This document shows, one piece after another, positions 6,176 through 6,935 of a stretch of DNA of 6,935 nt. The notes beneath the pieces were generated by a model. It was not told the origin of the DNA. It did not search any database and worked only from the letters and a program-made list of their open reading frames with translations. Position 1 is the stretch's first letter; every line of letters begins with the position of its first letter. The stretch lies in NCBI GenBank assembly GCA_031282465.1, contig JAITDR010000246.1, positions 1 to 6,935 of the forward strand. Direction: 5' to 3'. The position numbers and the translations under genes are program-made. This stretch comes from Desulfovibrio sp. GTDB taxonomy: Bacteria; Desulfobacterota; Desulfovibrionia; Desulfovibrionales; Desulfovibrionaceae.

Positions 6176-6210
6176 TGTATCACAACCCCGTCAGGGGTAT
6201 GTTGTTTACA
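6176..6210. promoter_or_regulatory. 35-bp interrupted dyad, candidate operator
   Basis: Nested complementary arms surround a centre near 6192: TGTA (6176-6179) with TACA (6207-6210), ACAAC (6182-6186) with GTTGT (6201-6205), and CCCC (6186-6189) with GGGG (6194-6197) around GTCA. The arms are slightly offset by a TAT insertion on the right, so symmetry is imperfect. It lies upstream of both candidate importer promoters and about 90 bp upstream of the + strand candidate promoter, a sensible site for a shared regulator. Confidence 0.4.
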
Positions 6211-6302
6211 AGCCTTCGGTACCGGCATGCGGCATTCAGGGGAAGCAATAGTTTCGCACAAGCATATACGAAAAACGCATAAGCCCGGACGCCCGATTCG
6301 GC

Positions 6303-6331
6303 TTGCCTTTCATCCCGGCCCACCGTATATG
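6303..6331 (+). promoter_or_regulatory. Candidate promoter of the ATC hydrolase-family gene
   Basis: TTGCCT (6303-6308), a 17-bp spacer and TATATG (6326-6331) match the sigma-70 -35 and -10 at 4 of 6 positions each. Transcription would start near 6338, about 35 nt before the ATG, leaving room for the AGGAGGAG ribosome site at 6356-6363. Confidence 0.4.
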
Positions 6332-6372
6332 CTGCGACGACAACGAGCGGAACTCAGGAGGAGTAAAACGCC

Positions 6373-6935
6373 ATGGATGAACGCGCTGCCTTTGTCGACG
6401 CCTTCTATATCGATGATCACGCCGTGCTCTTTGCCCTGCTGATCCGACATGCCGGGCTCTTGGGTAGGGACGGCGAAGACGTCGCCGCCAAAGGCGTAGT
6501 ACTGTACGGCAGGGAACGGGGCCTGCGCATGGCCATGCGCTGTGTAGCCGACGGACGTCCGCTGACCCTGCGCAACTATCTCAATTACGGCGAATGGGTG
6601 GATGATCGAGGCTGGTCCGACTTTCGCCCGGCCGGCTTGCAACCCTTTGTGCTGGAAGCGGTGAAGTGCGGCTGGTGCGACAGTTGGAAAAAATACGGAC
6701 TTGAGCAATACGGCCGGGTGTTCTGCCGGTGGATTGACCCGTCACTGGTCGGAGGTTTCAACCCCCAGGCAGAATTCAGCATGGGCGATACGTTGAGCCA
6801 AGGCGGGGAGAGATGCCGCTTTTTCTTCCACGGAGCATCGTTTGCCGACGAAGAAGACCTGAAAAAGGACGTAGCCGAGCGCGTGGCCGAACGCCCCCGC
6901 CGGGTGAAAGATTTTCTGTACCAGACCGGGCATGT
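6373..6935 (+). CDS. L-2-amino-thiazoline-4-carboxylic acid hydrolase-family protein (3'-truncated)
   Basis: The frame is open from ATG 6373 to the right edge, showing 187 residues with no stop. AGGAGGAG (6356-6363) lies nine bases upstream. The sequence resembles the ATC_hydrolase family: LYGRERGLRMAMR (44-56), LTLRNYLNYGEW (64-75), VKCGWCDSWKKYGLEQYG (97-114), FCRWIDPSLVGGFNP (117-131) and TLSQGGERCRF (140-150). Cysteines at 57, 99, 102, 118 and 148 stand in or near these blocks; family members I recall often have Cys-Pro where this has CGWC. The founding Pseudomonas enzyme opens L-ATC to N-carbamoyl-L-cysteine on the way to cysteine, but many anaerobe homologues have no assigned substrate. 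There is no signal peptide, so it is likely cytoplasmic. It is divergent from an importer operon, suggesting it acts on what the importer brings in. Antisense open frames here are shadows. The family call is from memory of its motifs. Confidence 0.75.
   Translation, partial: MDERAAFVDAFYIDDHAVLFALLIRHAGLLGRDGEDVAAKGVVLYGRERGLRMAMRCVADGRPLTLRNYLNYGEWVDDRGWSDFRPAGLQPFVLEAVKCGWCDSWKKYGLEQYGRVFCRWIDPSLVGGFNPQAEFSMGDTLSQGGERCRFFFHGASFADEEDLKKDVAERVAERPRRVKDFLYQTGH

Larger units (their letters stand above)
6011..6372. other. Divergent intergenic control region
   Basis: This 362-bp gap separates the importer operon (left, - strand) from the ATC hydrolase-family gene (right, + strand). I see no convincing coding frame; short open frames through it lack ribosome sites and family resemblance. 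It is visibly more AT-rich in patches (6145-6165, 6198-6212, 6241-6282) than the flanking genes. It holds candidate promoters for both directions, a 9-bp inverted repeat spaced by 56 bp, and a 35-bp interrupted dyad, each listed separately. Confidence 0.8.

Noticed and set aside
6092..6442. Short open frames on the + strand through the divergent intergenic region
   Set aside because: No ribosome site suits their starts, they overlap the regulatory repeats and the strongly supported hydrolase-family start, and their translations show no domain.
6310..6708. A 132-codon open frame on the - strand opposite the hydrolase-family gene
   Set aside because: The + strand frame matches family motif blocks and has a strong ribosome site; the antisense frame has neither.
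1..6935. CRISPR array, insertion sequence or phage element
   Set aside because: No spaced repeat series, transposase-like frame, terminal inverted repeats with target duplication, or integrase signature was found.

Overview
This 6.9-kb window is GC-rich, tightly packed bacterial chromosome. Gene content suggests an anaerobic, Desulfovibrio-like deltaproteobacterium (Desulfobacterota): a RecB/AddB-type nuclease end with an iron-sulfur Cys signature, a nitronate monooxygenase-type flavoprotein of the Cys-bearing kind, and a hydrolase of the L-2-amino-thiazoline-4-carboxylate (ATC) family. This placement rests on protein resemblance only; no marker gene is present.

Layout from left to right: (1) the 3' end of a PD-(D/E)XK nuclease gene on the + strand, cut by the left edge; (2) a 133-bp gap with a candidate promoter and two back-to-back tandem duplications; (3) a complete nitronate monooxygenase-family gene on the + strand; (4) proC on the - strand, convergent with it; (5) a three-gene ABC importer operon on the - strand, reading right to left as substrate-binding protein, ATPase, permease; (6) a 362-bp divergent control region holding inverted repeats and candidate promoters; (7) on the + strand, the 5' part of an ATC hydrolase-family gene that runs off the right edge.

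The importer is the NrtABC/SsuABC/TauABC type: a secreted binding protein, an ATPase with all canonical motifs, and a permease with a recognisable coupling (EAA) loop. ATPase and permease overlap as TGATG, so they are probably translationally coupled. A perfect 10-bp hairpin between the binding protein and ATPase genes could set their relative expression. A 9-bp GC-rich hairpin just after the permease stop probably ends or protects the operon message before proC.

The most interesting reading is the divergent pair: a nitrogen/sulfur-compound-type importer opposite an ATC hydrolase-like gene, sharing one control region. This suggests uptake and ring opening of a small cyclic N/S compound. It is an inference from family and position; the substrate cannot be read from sequence. 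The control region also holds a 74-nt segment closed by a perfect 9-bp inverted repeat, ending about 50 nt before the binding-protein start, and a larger interrupted dyad upstream of it.
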